The translations under genes and the position numbers were made by a program. A stretch of 64,000 nucleotides of DNA from Hypoxylon rubiginosum (taxonomy: Eukaryota; Ascomycota; Sordariomycetes; Xylariales; Hypoxylaceae). Under the pieces are notes generated by a model, which did no database searches, was not told where the DNA came from, and saw only the letters and a list, made by a program, of their open reading frames with translations. Location of the stretch: positions 1,178,001 to 1,242,000 of the forward strand of contig CADCXA010000024.1 in assembly GCA_902806565.1 (NCBI GenBank). The letters are read 5' to 3'. The first letter of the stretch is position 1. Each line of letters opens with the position of its first letter. This document shows, piece by piece, positions 27,027-36,800 of this stretch.

Positions 27027-28313
27027 TTACAACTTCGCCTTGACAACTTCGGGGTCCCTCCGCATCTCCGCCTCGACCTCCTTGAAATCCGTAGTTTTAC
27101 CCACTCTCCAGCTGATGTCCGCCCCGGCGGCGTCGCTGCCCTCCTTCCAGCGCCACCTCGCGCTGTCCTGTCGCCCCTTCTCCACCACGTCCTTCACCCA
27201 GCCGCCGACGGTCGGCAGCATCTTGAAGGCGTGCGCCGAGTCGCCCGTCACCACCACCAGCCCCTTCTTCCCCGGCACCAGGTCGATCACGTACTCGCTG
27301 TCGGCCGTGTCCGCGCACCAGCAGAACCGCCTGCCGACCAGCGGCCGGTCCGCCAGCGCCGGCAGCGTCTCCCGCAGCAGCCTCCGGACCATGGCCTCGT
27401 CGCGCGCCGGGATGAACGCGCTGTCGTCGGGCGGCAGCGACAGCCCCGACGACGACGTGCCGCCGTAGTAGTAGTTGGTGTAGCCGGCCATGGACGGGCA
27501 GATCTTTAGCAGGTGGGTGCGCGGGTCCGGCTCGAAGAAGAAGCCCAGGTCCCGCGCGTACGTCACCGGGATCCCGCGCAGCGATGCCGCCTCCGCCGCC
27601 GTCAGCTGGATGTGCGCCACCGGCGAGCCCTTGGCCACTACCTGGCGCTTGATCTCGGGCAGCACCGAGCCCAGAGACGCGCCTAGCGCGAGCACCGTGA
27701 TGGCGGCGCCGTATTGCTTGCCGCCCGCTGTCGTCGCGCCCGTGCAGATGTCCCCGGAGTAGTTCAGGGTCCGGACTGCCGAGTCGAGATGAACTGTTAC
27801 GCCCAGCGCGATGCAGGCCGAGTAAACGGCCGTCAAGGCGTCAGCGGCGTGAGCGTACCCCGCGAAGCTGTTAAAATAGCCTTTCCATTGCATTGGGCCG
27901 GTAAAAGCGGGGGCTACTTTGCGGATATCTTCGCGGGAGGTGATGGGTGTGATTTTGCCTTGGAATGCCGGACGTCGGCGAATCGACTCGAGGGATTTTA
28001 GGAGGGAATTCTTGGACTTCTCGGGAGCGGCGGCCGAGTTACAGAGGAGATAGCCAGTCTCGTGGTAGTAGGGTGCAAACAGGGGTGACTTCCATGCGGC
28101 CATGGCGTCGAGGGCCAGCTCGGCATAGAAGGGGTCCTCATACTCGGCACGTATGATCTTGTTCAGATCGTTACCGGCGGAGAGCTCAGGAGGGAAAGTG
28201 GGAGACTTCTCGAGCACAGTTATGTTAACATAGCCGGCTTTGGCGAGATGGTAGGCAGTCGAGAGACCGAAGGTGCCCGCGCCTAGGATGAGGATGGAGG
28301 TCTCCTTGTCCAT
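27027..28313 (-). CDS. FAD-dependent fructosyl amino acid oxidase-like protein, peroxisomal
   Basis: Single-exon gene, 428 aa, DAO/sarcosine-oxidase superfamily. The N-terminus has the dinucleotide-binding GAGTFG glycine motif (residues 11-16) followed by an acidic strand end (VLEKS). The C-terminal half has FCWCADTADSEYVIDLVP and VVTGDSAHAFKMLPTVGGWV, matching amadoriase/FAOX and saccharopine-oxidase-like enzymes; the Cys in the CWCADT segment is where FAOX binds FAD covalently. The last three residues are AKL, a working type 1 peroxisomal signal. Likely chemistry: oxidation of a secondary amine such as an Amadori-modified amino acid, releasing the amino acid and H2O2 inside peroxisomes, where catalase is present. 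The exact substrate cannot be read from sequence; saccharopine, pipecolate or sarcosine are alternatives. Its start faces the Zn2Cys6 gene across 912 bp. The 3' half is far richer in G/C at third positions than the 5' half. Confidence 0.85.
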   Translation of the reverse strand: MDKETSILILGAGTFGLSTAYHLAKAGYVNITVLEKSPTFPPELSAGNDLNKIIRAEYEDPFYAELALDAMAAWKSPLFAPYYHETGYLLCNSAAAPEKSKNSLLKSLESIRRRPAFQGKITPITSREDIRKVAPAFTGPMQWKGYFNSFAGYAHAADALTAVYSACIALGVTVHLDSAVRTLNYSGDICTGATTAGGKQYGAAITVLALGASLGSVLPEIKRQVVAKGSPVAHIQLTAAEAASLRGIPVTYARDLGFFFEPDPRTHLLKICPSMAGYTNYYYGGTSSSGLSLPPDDSAFIPARDEAMVRRLLRETLPALADRPLVGRRFCWCADTADSEYVIDLVPGKKGLVVVTGDSAHAFKMLPTVGGWVKDVVEKGRQDSARWRWKEGSDAAGADISWRVGKTTDFKEVEAEMRRDPEVVKAKL

Positions 28314-28322
28314 TTTGGCAGT

Positions 28323-29196
28323 CGATAGCGTTGACCAACGGGTAGGATGCTAGCCATTTGGCAAAGATAATAACTTCATATTGGAATATTCCTTTCTTTT
28401 ACGCTCTACTAGTCTGTCAAGAGCAGTCGTTTCGATGCCTTTCATCGGAGCGGTCTCGGGCCATCCTCTTACGACCTCGGATGTTGTTTACATATATAAC
28501 GTACACACTTGAGCGCTCATGTTGCTTCTTGGAAGAAGGATCTTTGGAAATCAAGTATCTGACATGAGTGATTCAAGCTTCTTCGGCGTTCGATGCTCGC
28601 CGAAGAGTATAACTAGTGCGATTGCCGTACTGAGCGAAGGAAAGGCGACGCGACGTGCATATGCAGGTCGGCTAGGATCGTGGGGAAGTGGGGGGTTAAT
28701 GGAGATAGGGGACCGACGTCATGGCCCCTGATCCTCATCGGCAGTGTGCGCTCACAGTGCGAGGGCATAAAAGTGAGAAATGACAAGTCAGGGGCTGAAG
28801 AAACTCGTGGGCTTTGATAAGCCAAGGGCTAGTTTATCAACTTATCTCCATCGGGCACTCCACTAGTCCGATAACAACATAGTCCGAGACGCACTTTACA
28901 CCATGGCTATCTGGATGAAGTCGAAGGTGAAGTCGGGGTCAGGGCCGAGGCCTGGCCTATCTCTCAGAGTACATGGTAGGGCGATACACGCGACGGGGTG
29001 GAGTCGCGTCAAGTGGAATTACCCCGACCTTCCAACTTCACGACTCCTCTTTTAGCATACGCCTAAGCACGGCGAAGTAACAACATCCACGAGATCCACG
29101 ATATACCCTGCGTAAGAAGCGTTGGTCTATGCATGCCATAAACCTGCAGCCCGCAAACCCATAATCAATCTTACATCGCTGCTGATCTCATTATCG
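28323..29196. promoter_or_regulatory. Divergent promoter with clustered GATA-factor words
   Basis: The 912 bp between the oxidase and the regulator contain at least nine HGATAR words on either strand (28323, 28365, 28703, 28814, 28833, 28841, 28869, 28957, 29191); fewer than three are expected in random sequence of even composition. Four fall within 28814-28874. A perfect inverted repeat, ACGCGAC-8 nt-GTCGCGT, lies at 28988-29009, and TAGTCCGA occurs twice at about 28864-28888. GATA words are the targets of AreA/NIT2-type nitrogen regulators. Binding is inferred. Confidence 0.45.
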
Positions 29197-29225
29197 ACCC
29201 GACGACCCCTGTGCATCCGTCGAGT

Positions 29226-30879
29226 ATGGGACAGCGCACGAAAGGCGAGCTGCGAACACGGAGTGGTTGTCGGAAGTGTCGAGGTGAGATACCACAATTA
29301 TTATCCTCCTTTCTCCGGCTAGCCCCTGACATCTTCTCTCAGAACGGCGAGTCAAATGTCCAGAGCAGCGCCCAATATGCGGCCATTGTAAGCGACTAGG
29401 CTTCACTTGCCGGTATGAGATCAAATTGAGCTGGCAAGATGTTGTCTTGTTTGAAAGCCACGACCGTATTTCCCAGCAGCTCCCTGAGGACCTTCTGGTT
29501 TCTATCCAAAGCTGGATGTTCCTTAATACGGCTCAAGCAGACTTCAACCCAGACAGTCTTTTCAAGGACAGCCCTGATCACCCTTTGATGCAGGCTGTAG
29601 ACCTTGACCTCGAGTGCCAGTCGGACGCACTTGCACCATACCCTCAGTATCTCTCCCCGTTCCGCCTAGGAGAAGCCGAAAGTTATCTCTGGAGCTACTT
29701 TGATCAATTTATGACTCCGCAGATCGTCATAGATCCTGGTTTCAACCCATATAGGCACATTGTGTTGAAGATGGCGGCTTGCTCTCGCGAGGGTCCCCTT
29801 TTTCAATGCGTGTTGGCTGCGGCCGCGAACCAGCTGCAGAGTACTGGTCGTAATGAATACAAATCGGTCATGTGGCTTCATAGAGCCAAGGCATTGCGCC
29901 TACTGAGAACCCAAATCGCCGAGCTGGCTTCAGCTGAAACTGACGGAGCAGGCAGTAGAACTTCCAAGGATCAGGTTATCGCGTCGACTATTATGTTGAC
30001 CTTTTTCGAGGTAAGTGCAAAAAGTGATGATGGCTTGTCTTAATCAATCCTGCTAATAACATGCGAAAGATTTCAAAGGATTGCTCGGATTCGTGGACTG
30101 TGCATTCCGACTTTGCACGCAGTTTCCTATCTTCCCGCTTGAGAGACGTCGGTCGCATGAGCGCTGAACAGGAGTCTCTTCTCTATTTTGGCGTGACCTA
30201 TTTTGTTTCGCACGACATCTTGGCTGCGACAGGGGGGACGCTCGTGGAAGCCGCTGAGATGGTTAGCGAAATGTGCAAATCGACAAATAATCCAACTATC
30301 CTAGGTATTACTGGATGTACGAAGGATCTGCTCATCCTCATCTCTGAGATAACCCAGATGAGTTTACTGATCGGAAAACCAAATAAGAACCAACTTCCAC
30401 CCGCGGTCCAACGGCGCCGAGACAATGTTGAGAGGCTTCTCCACCAACTGCGCCAAGATATACCCGGAGAGTTTGGATCATTCATATCCGAGTTTGCCAT
30501 GGTCGCCGAGGTGAAGCGGCTTACGACCATCTTGTATCTTTATTCCAGGATCGACGGTGCCGGACCGCATGAACCGCATATAATCCGAATAACGTCCCAA
30601 ATTCTCTCGCTACTTCCTAAGATCTCTCTTCGAACACATACAGGTCTTTGGCCCCTCTTCATAGTGGCCACCTTGGGTGTCCGTCCTGAATGTGACGAAG
30701 ATAGGAAATTTCTCCTGGGTCGACTCACAGAGCTTTACCATACTAGACAGCTAGCGAACGTAAATAAAGCTAGGCTTATTGTCGAGGATGTGTGGAGGTT
30801 GCGAGATCTACGACCCGAAGATTCGCAAGGGTGGAACATTTTGGAGGGAAGAAGACATGGTGCTATCAGCTTAGCATAA
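29226..30879 (+). CDS. Zn2Cys6 transcription factor with Fungal_trans_2-type domain
   Basis: Three exons (29226-29283, 29343-30010, 30070-30879), two 59-nt introns with donors GTGAGA and GTAAGT, product 511 aa. The DNA-binding cluster is complete only after splicing: C15, C18, C25, C32, C35 and C42 in the exact CX2CX6CX6CX2CX6C spacing, with basic residues RERRVK in the first loop. A likely linker and coiled region follows, then a long helical region whose TMLTFFEIS...SWTVH segment, bridging intron 2, is typical of the Fungal_trans_2 regulatory domain. It should be a nuclear, pathway-specific activator. It sits head to head with the oxidase (912 bp) and its stop is only 119 bp from the stop of the MFS permease, so I infer it controls these neighbours. 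I start at the ATG at 29226; bases upstream in frame lack an ATG. Confidence 0.87.
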
Positions 30880-30998
30880 CTCTTTGTTTAACGAATATCA
30901 CTATTCTACGAGCTCATAATCTAGCCAACCTTTCTCGTCAACATGTATTCAACCTTATCAACCTCCTCTCAGCCTCAATCGTACAACAGCCCGAAGCC

Positions 30999-32849
30999 TT
31001 AGGTCGTATACCGGAAGTCTTTCTGGTGCTTATCGGTAACATCCACAAAGCCTTCGATGGTGCCTTCATGGACTGCCTCCGCCTTTCCATATTTTCGATC
31101 TCTTCGTTTGTTCTCCCAAGCACCAAGGAGCCAGTACACCATCAGGATCAGCATACAGACACAGTAGCTGACTAACATTGCTATTACGCCGGTAGTGTAC
31201 TTTGGAGCCTCCTTCGACCTGAATGTTTGGGGCCCGATAAGGTTGCCCGCGGCGTACCCGATGGTAACGAGACTGTAGGTGACCGCTTTCTTAGTCATGC
31301 CAGCGGTGTTTGCCTGGACGAGGGAGATGGCAACAACGTAGGGAGCTAACATTTTGGTCAGTGAATCCGTGTTACTACGCGTCGCACATGGAACTTACGC
31401 CAATAAAAGTACATAAAGTACAGTCCCACCATTTGGCCAGGGACGTTGGTCCGCGGCAGACCATAGACCAAAGCCGTTCCGAATATTGGAAGCAGCAAGG
31501 CAAGAGCAGCGGTGAGGGTTCGCCGGTTATGCCACTTCGCTGCGATGTATGAGAAACCCCAAGCGCCGCCAGTAGCCAGTATGCCGAATGGCATAGTCAG
31601 AAGACTCGATACTAAGGGGGTGTACCCCAAGTTGTTGATGATAATCGATCCGAAGGATTGGAGACCGCCGTTGGGGATGTTGATGACGATGTTGAATAGA
31701 ACAATGAGCCAAACTCTGATGTCGAGAAGAGCTTCCCGAACTTGATCCCACTAATCAAATGTTCAATCAGCACGATTCAAGCATTCTAGGTTATTACCGA
31801 ACTCACCTTCCACACTTTATTAGCAATGCCGGTTCGATTCGAAGCCAGTCGCCGGGTAGCGTGGTATTTTTGCTCGGCAGTAAGGAAGAAAGCATTCATA
31901 GGGCTATCCGGCAGGACAAACCACAAGAATAGAGAGTACATCACGTTGATGCTCCCGGTGAGGAGGTACAAGTACTGCCATCTCCGTAAGGGGGCGTCGG
32001 CGGGGATGTACCCAATCACCCAGGCGAAGAAGCCATTGAAGATGGACGAAAAGTAGGCGAAAATGACTGGAGAGAGTTAGAAACAGATCCTCGGTCGATG
32101 TGATTCGATACTTACTGCCATTCCTAGGGGGCTGTTCCTCTTTCTTGTAGAAGGACGCAACGAGCACCGTGAAGCACGGGACTGAGACAGCTTCAAGAAA
32201 TCCTAGCAAGAAGCGCAAGCCCATGAAACCAGCCCAAGTGCGACAAGGTGCGTAACAGAGGGTACAACATGACCAGAGTAGAGAACCGATTGCTAGGAGC
32301 TTTCCTGGGGGGAACCGCTGGATCAACCATGAAGCTGGCACAAGACCGATCAAGGTCTTGGGAAGGGTGAGCAGAAGTATGCAAGCGTTCGGGGTGCTGG
32401 TGACTTACACCTAATGGCAGAATACTACCAAGCCAGCTGTACTGCTGACCGACCATGCCATTGTCTGTTTGGAAGCCGTATAAGGAAGCTGTTCCAATTT
32501 CGACTTTGTCGACGGCCGCGAGAGTCGCGCAGAAGACTAGCTGTAGAAATAAAGTCAGCAGAAGTTAATATTGGGCTTGCGACTCCAATACTTTCTTCAG
32601 GAGAAGGAAGCTACATCATGCATCCGTGAGCATTCTTTGAATGAGACTTACCAAGGGGATCATCCAGGAATCGATTTTCTTCACGATCTTCTTCTCCTGT
32701 TCAGGAGTCATTGGCCCGAACTCCTCATGGTCGGCGAGATACTTTGCTGCCTCATCCAGAGCGCGGTCGTCAACCGTCTTTGTAGTCTCGCCGACTATAG
32801 CCGAAGTAACCGGGTAGACGGACTCGTCCATCTTGGTGTCCTGAGACAT
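30999..32849 (-). CDS. MFS transporter, ACS family (allantoate permease-like)
   Basis: Six exons on the minus strand: 32849-32652, 32540-32409, 32356-32116, 32066-31807, 31750-31399 and 31345-30999; 509 aa. Introns are 111, 52, 49, 56 and 53 nt, with GTAAGT or GTGAGT donors except as noted by position. A ~70-residue cytosolic N-terminus (EEFGPMTPEQEKKIVKKIDS) precedes a 12-helix bundle. Typical anion:cation symporter features are YSWLGSILPLG, the RTWAGFMGLRFLLGFLEA helix, RRWQYLYLLTG, LPDSP in the central loop and AGMTKKAVTYS near helix 10. The closest well-known group is Dal5-type permeases for allantoate, ureidosuccinate and small peptides, also vitamins and carboxylates. It should act at the plasma membrane. 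It shares a 960-bp divergent promoter with the 5-oxoprolinase, which suggests it imports that enzyme's substrate or a precursor. Confidence 0.88.
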
Positions 32850-33008
32850 CGTGTTGGGCAACGATTAAGATGGAGGATGGCAATGCTGTTCGAGCAAAAT
32901 CTAGAAGTTGCATATGTCTGATGCACATCTCTCCAGGGGTATCCGCTTCGTTTCCCAGGACTTTATACACGGGGTGAGTTTACGACATCTCTTAAAATTA
33001 TTTGGGGC

Positions 33009-33748
33009 TTATCAGCCTGGGGTTGGCGTATCCAAGACGTAGACCCAAGGCCATAAGTTATCAAGTCCCTGTAAGGCTCGTGGGTGTTGCCCTAGCTTAC
33101 CGTGGAGTTGCAGTAGATAGGCCATTCAGTCACCGTGCTTACCATGCCTAGCGTTTCCTGCAATAGGCTTAGAGATAGTTATTATAGGCTTATCAAAGCC
33201 TGCGGACCCCTTAAGCCATTCTGCTATACGCTAAACAGGGTGATTGGATGGTCTATCTGCTGCACCACCCCAACCTGACTAAGATCCATGCTGCTTACGG
33301 GGGACGTACCTAGTTCGGAGATGCTGATCGATGTGATTGGTCGAGACGTATCGGAAGTGGTCCGTAATTCGGACCTAAAATTCGGGAGGAAGTTCGAATC
33401 GACGAGCGTCAGTGCCGGAAGCCAAGTGTAGACTATTAATGTCACACTGTGTTTACAATTGCGACCGCATCATTTGCTAAGATCCACTACTCACGAGGGG
33501 AACTAGCAAGTTACTCGTGGACAATCCCGAAGGAACGGATCGGTTATCTCTAAGAGCCACGTTGATGCATAGCATGATTAGAGACAAAGCCTAAGATGAT
33601 TTGCCGGCTATTACAAGGCAGCTCGAAACGACGACCCAAACAGCCCGAGTCTTGTCATCGGCCGTCAACGCTCATCCGGTGCCGGGCTATCCCCTATTCT
33701 TCGTGATTGCGCGGCCGTATATGAATGTGAACTCCCTCAAGCTTATCA
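33009..33748. promoter_or_regulatory. Divergent permease/5-oxoprolinase promoter with GATA words and an inverted repeat
   Basis: At least eight HGATAR words on either strand (33009, 33058, 33115, 33173, 33190, 33253, 33544, 33743) lie in the 960 bp between the two start codons; fewer than three are expected by chance. The pair at 33173 and 33190 is close-set. A perfect inverted repeat GGTCCG-TAATT-CGGACC spans 33359-33375; CCG...CGG spaced half-sites are the usual targets of Zn2Cys6 dimers, so this is a candidate site for the regulator encoded at 29226-30879. Confidence 0.45.
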
Positions 33749-33809
33749 GCATCCATGTATCGCACAGAGCATCCCGCTAAACACATACCCTCATACCTAG
33801 GTAGCCAAG

Positions 33810-36800
33810 ATGGCTGTTAGAACCCTCCACCCGTCAGTCCAGCCAAAGAGCGTGAGATTTGCTATCGGTGAGTCGACTGATGTCTGCTTCGTGGCTTAGG
33901 TAGAGCTAATGTATGTCCTAAGATCGAGGCGGCACTTTCACGGACGTCTTTGCTGCTGTGCCAGGTCAGGAAGATATAGTCCTCAAGTTGTTGTCTGTTG
34001 ACCCTGGCAGCTACGATGACGCGCCAGCAGAAGGCATCCGTCGGGTGCTAGAGGCCATCTCTGGCAAGCAGATCTCCAGAGGGTCTCCTATCCCCAAAGA
34101 TCTGATTCATTCCATTCGCATGGGGACGACTGTCGCCACAAATGGTGAGTGCATAACGTCAGCCCTTCTCTAAACCCAAGATACTCATACGTCACAGCTT
34201 TACTGGAAAGAAAAGGAACAAGACATGCTTTCGTAGTCAACCAGGGTTTTGGTGACTTGTTGGAAATCGGCTACCAGTCGAGACCGAAGCTATTTGAGCT
34301 TGGTATCAGAAAACCAGAGCTACTCTACGAGAAGGTGATCGAGGTATCTGAGCGCATTACTGTCGAGGAATTCGACGAAGATATCGCAAAAGATAGCCGC
34401 GCTCCCTTGCAGGAGATCCCTGGGGTCCTGGTAAAAGGTATCACTGGAGACATACTTCGCATCATCCGACCTCTAGACGAAGCGGAAGTACGAGAGAAGC
34501 TAGCGAAGATCAAGGCGGAGGGCATCGAGACGCTTGCCATCTGCTTAGTTCACTCGTATCTTTACCCGAACCATGAAAATCGCATCGCAGAGATCGCCAA
34601 GGAAATGGGCTTCACTCACGTCTCGACGTCCTCTTCGGTCGGTGCGAACATGATCAAGATGATCTCGCGAGGCAGCTCTGCCTCTGCGGATGCGTATCTC
34701 ACACCCGAGATTACCCGCTACGTATCCGGCTTTGCGAATGTCTTTGCTGACGGCAACCTCGACGGCGTTTCTTGCGAGTTTATGCAATCAGAGTAACCCC
34801 TCCCCTCCTATTTCAGCCTGTTTCAGGGGTAAATTTGCTAACTCATATTGTTACAGTGGTGGACTAGTAAGCCACAAGCAATTCAACGGTCTTAGAGGTA
34901 TCCTCAGTGGACCCGCTGGGGGCGTAGTCGGTCATGCCAGAACTTCGTACGATGGCAACTCTCCTATCGTCGGCTTCGATATGGGCGGTACAAGTACCGA
35001 TGTCTCCCGCTATGGAGGCACTTTTGAGCACGTCTTCGAAACCACAACAGCTGGAGTCTCTATCCAATCTCCTCAGCTTGACATCAACACTGTGGCTGCT
35101 GGTGGCGGTTCTATGCTATTCTGGAGGGACGGTCTCTTCAAGGTTGGACCTGATAGTGCAGGCGCCCACCCTGGACCGGCTTCGTATCGAAAGGGGGGAC
35201 CACTTACGGTAAGCCACACTCCGCTCCATATCACTTGTTTTCTTTCAAAGGACGCCAATTATCTCTTCGTATTTCACATCACCGACGGGTCACTATTTGC
35301 TTCAATCGCATTAAAGAGATAGTTACTAATAGCTACCTTCCTTTAGGTCACCGATGCTAACCTATTCCTTGGGCGCTTAATCCCGGATTATTTTCCTAAG
35401 ATCTTCGGTCCCACTGAGGATCTCCCACTGGATATTGAAGTCGTAGTGCAGAAGTTCGAAGAGCTTACGGCACAAATCAATGCTGACACCGGGCGATTTA
35501 TGACCCCCCTTGAGGTTGCTCATGGCTTCATCGACGTGGCTAATGAGTCCATGAGCCGTCCTATTCGCGCTCTTACAGAAGCTCGTGGGTTTGAAACTGC
35601 CCAGCACAATCTTGCGACATTTGGCGGTGCCGGTGGCCAACATGCCTGCGAGATTGGTAAAAAGTTGGGCATCAGAAGGATAGTCATCCACAAGTACTCC
35701 AGTATTCTCTCAGCTTACGGTATGGCGCTGGCAGAGGTTGTTCAGGAAGCTCAAGAACCGAGCTCCGAGATCTTATCCGAAGAATCCTTAAAACGACTAT
35801 TGACACGTATGCAAGACCTTAAGACAAAGGTCACAGAGGGTCTTATTGCACAAGGCATTCCAGAAGCATCGATTGAACATGAACAGTACCTAAACCTTAG
35901 GTATCAAGGCACGGACACGAATTTTATGCTTCTTGCTCCAGTTGATGGGGATTGGAGATCAGCACTCGAAAAAGAGCATCTGAGGGAATTGTCATTCGTC
36001 TTCCCCAAGGACAAGAAGGTCCACATCGACGACGTACGAGTTCGAGGAGTCGGCAAGAGCACTGAAGTTAGCAATGATAACTCGAAGCTCGTAAAGGAGT
36101 TAAAATCTCACACATTCTCAGAAGTCCAAACTGGAGAGGATAGAACGGTAAGATCACTACTGAAGGAGTCGATGGAACTATCAATATCGATTGCTTTATT
36201 TCTGCCTCGTCTAAAATACAGAATGCTAATTCCATATAGACGCAATCTTATTTCGCGGAAGGCGGCCTGCAACCAACGAAAGTCTTCCGGCTCAACAATC
36301 TCGCCCCTGGCACAATCGTAGCCGGGCCAGCAATAATCATCGATAACACCCAGACCATAGTAGTCGTTCCAGGCTCTCAAGCACGAATCTTATCTTCACA
36401 TGTTGTCGTTGACCTAGTTGATGAAAAGCCTCAACAGTCCCAAGAAGAACAGGAGCTAGTAGTGGACCCTATCAAGCTCAGCATCTTCGGTCACCGATTC
36501 ATGAGTATCGCAGAACAGATGGGTAGGACCTTACAGAAGACAAGTATCTCTATCAACATCAAAGAGCGCTTAGACTTTTCATGTGCTATCTTTAGTCCCG
36601 AGTAAGTTCTTTCAATTCCAACCAACCAACCCCCTCTTCCTCCCCCTTTTTCCCTTTTATGATAATGTTTTTTTTTCTTTCCTAAAAACTAGCGACTAAC
36701 TCACGTTTTTAAAGTGGAGAGCTAGTTGCAAATGCCCCTCATGTACCCGTGCACTTGGGTAGTATGTCGTATGCTGTAAAATACCAACACAACCTTCACC

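Noticed and set aside
27010..27762. Long plus-strand frames opposite the oxidase gene
   Set aside because: They are antisense shadows produced by extreme G/C at third positions; composition is Arg/Pro/Ala-rich with no motifs.
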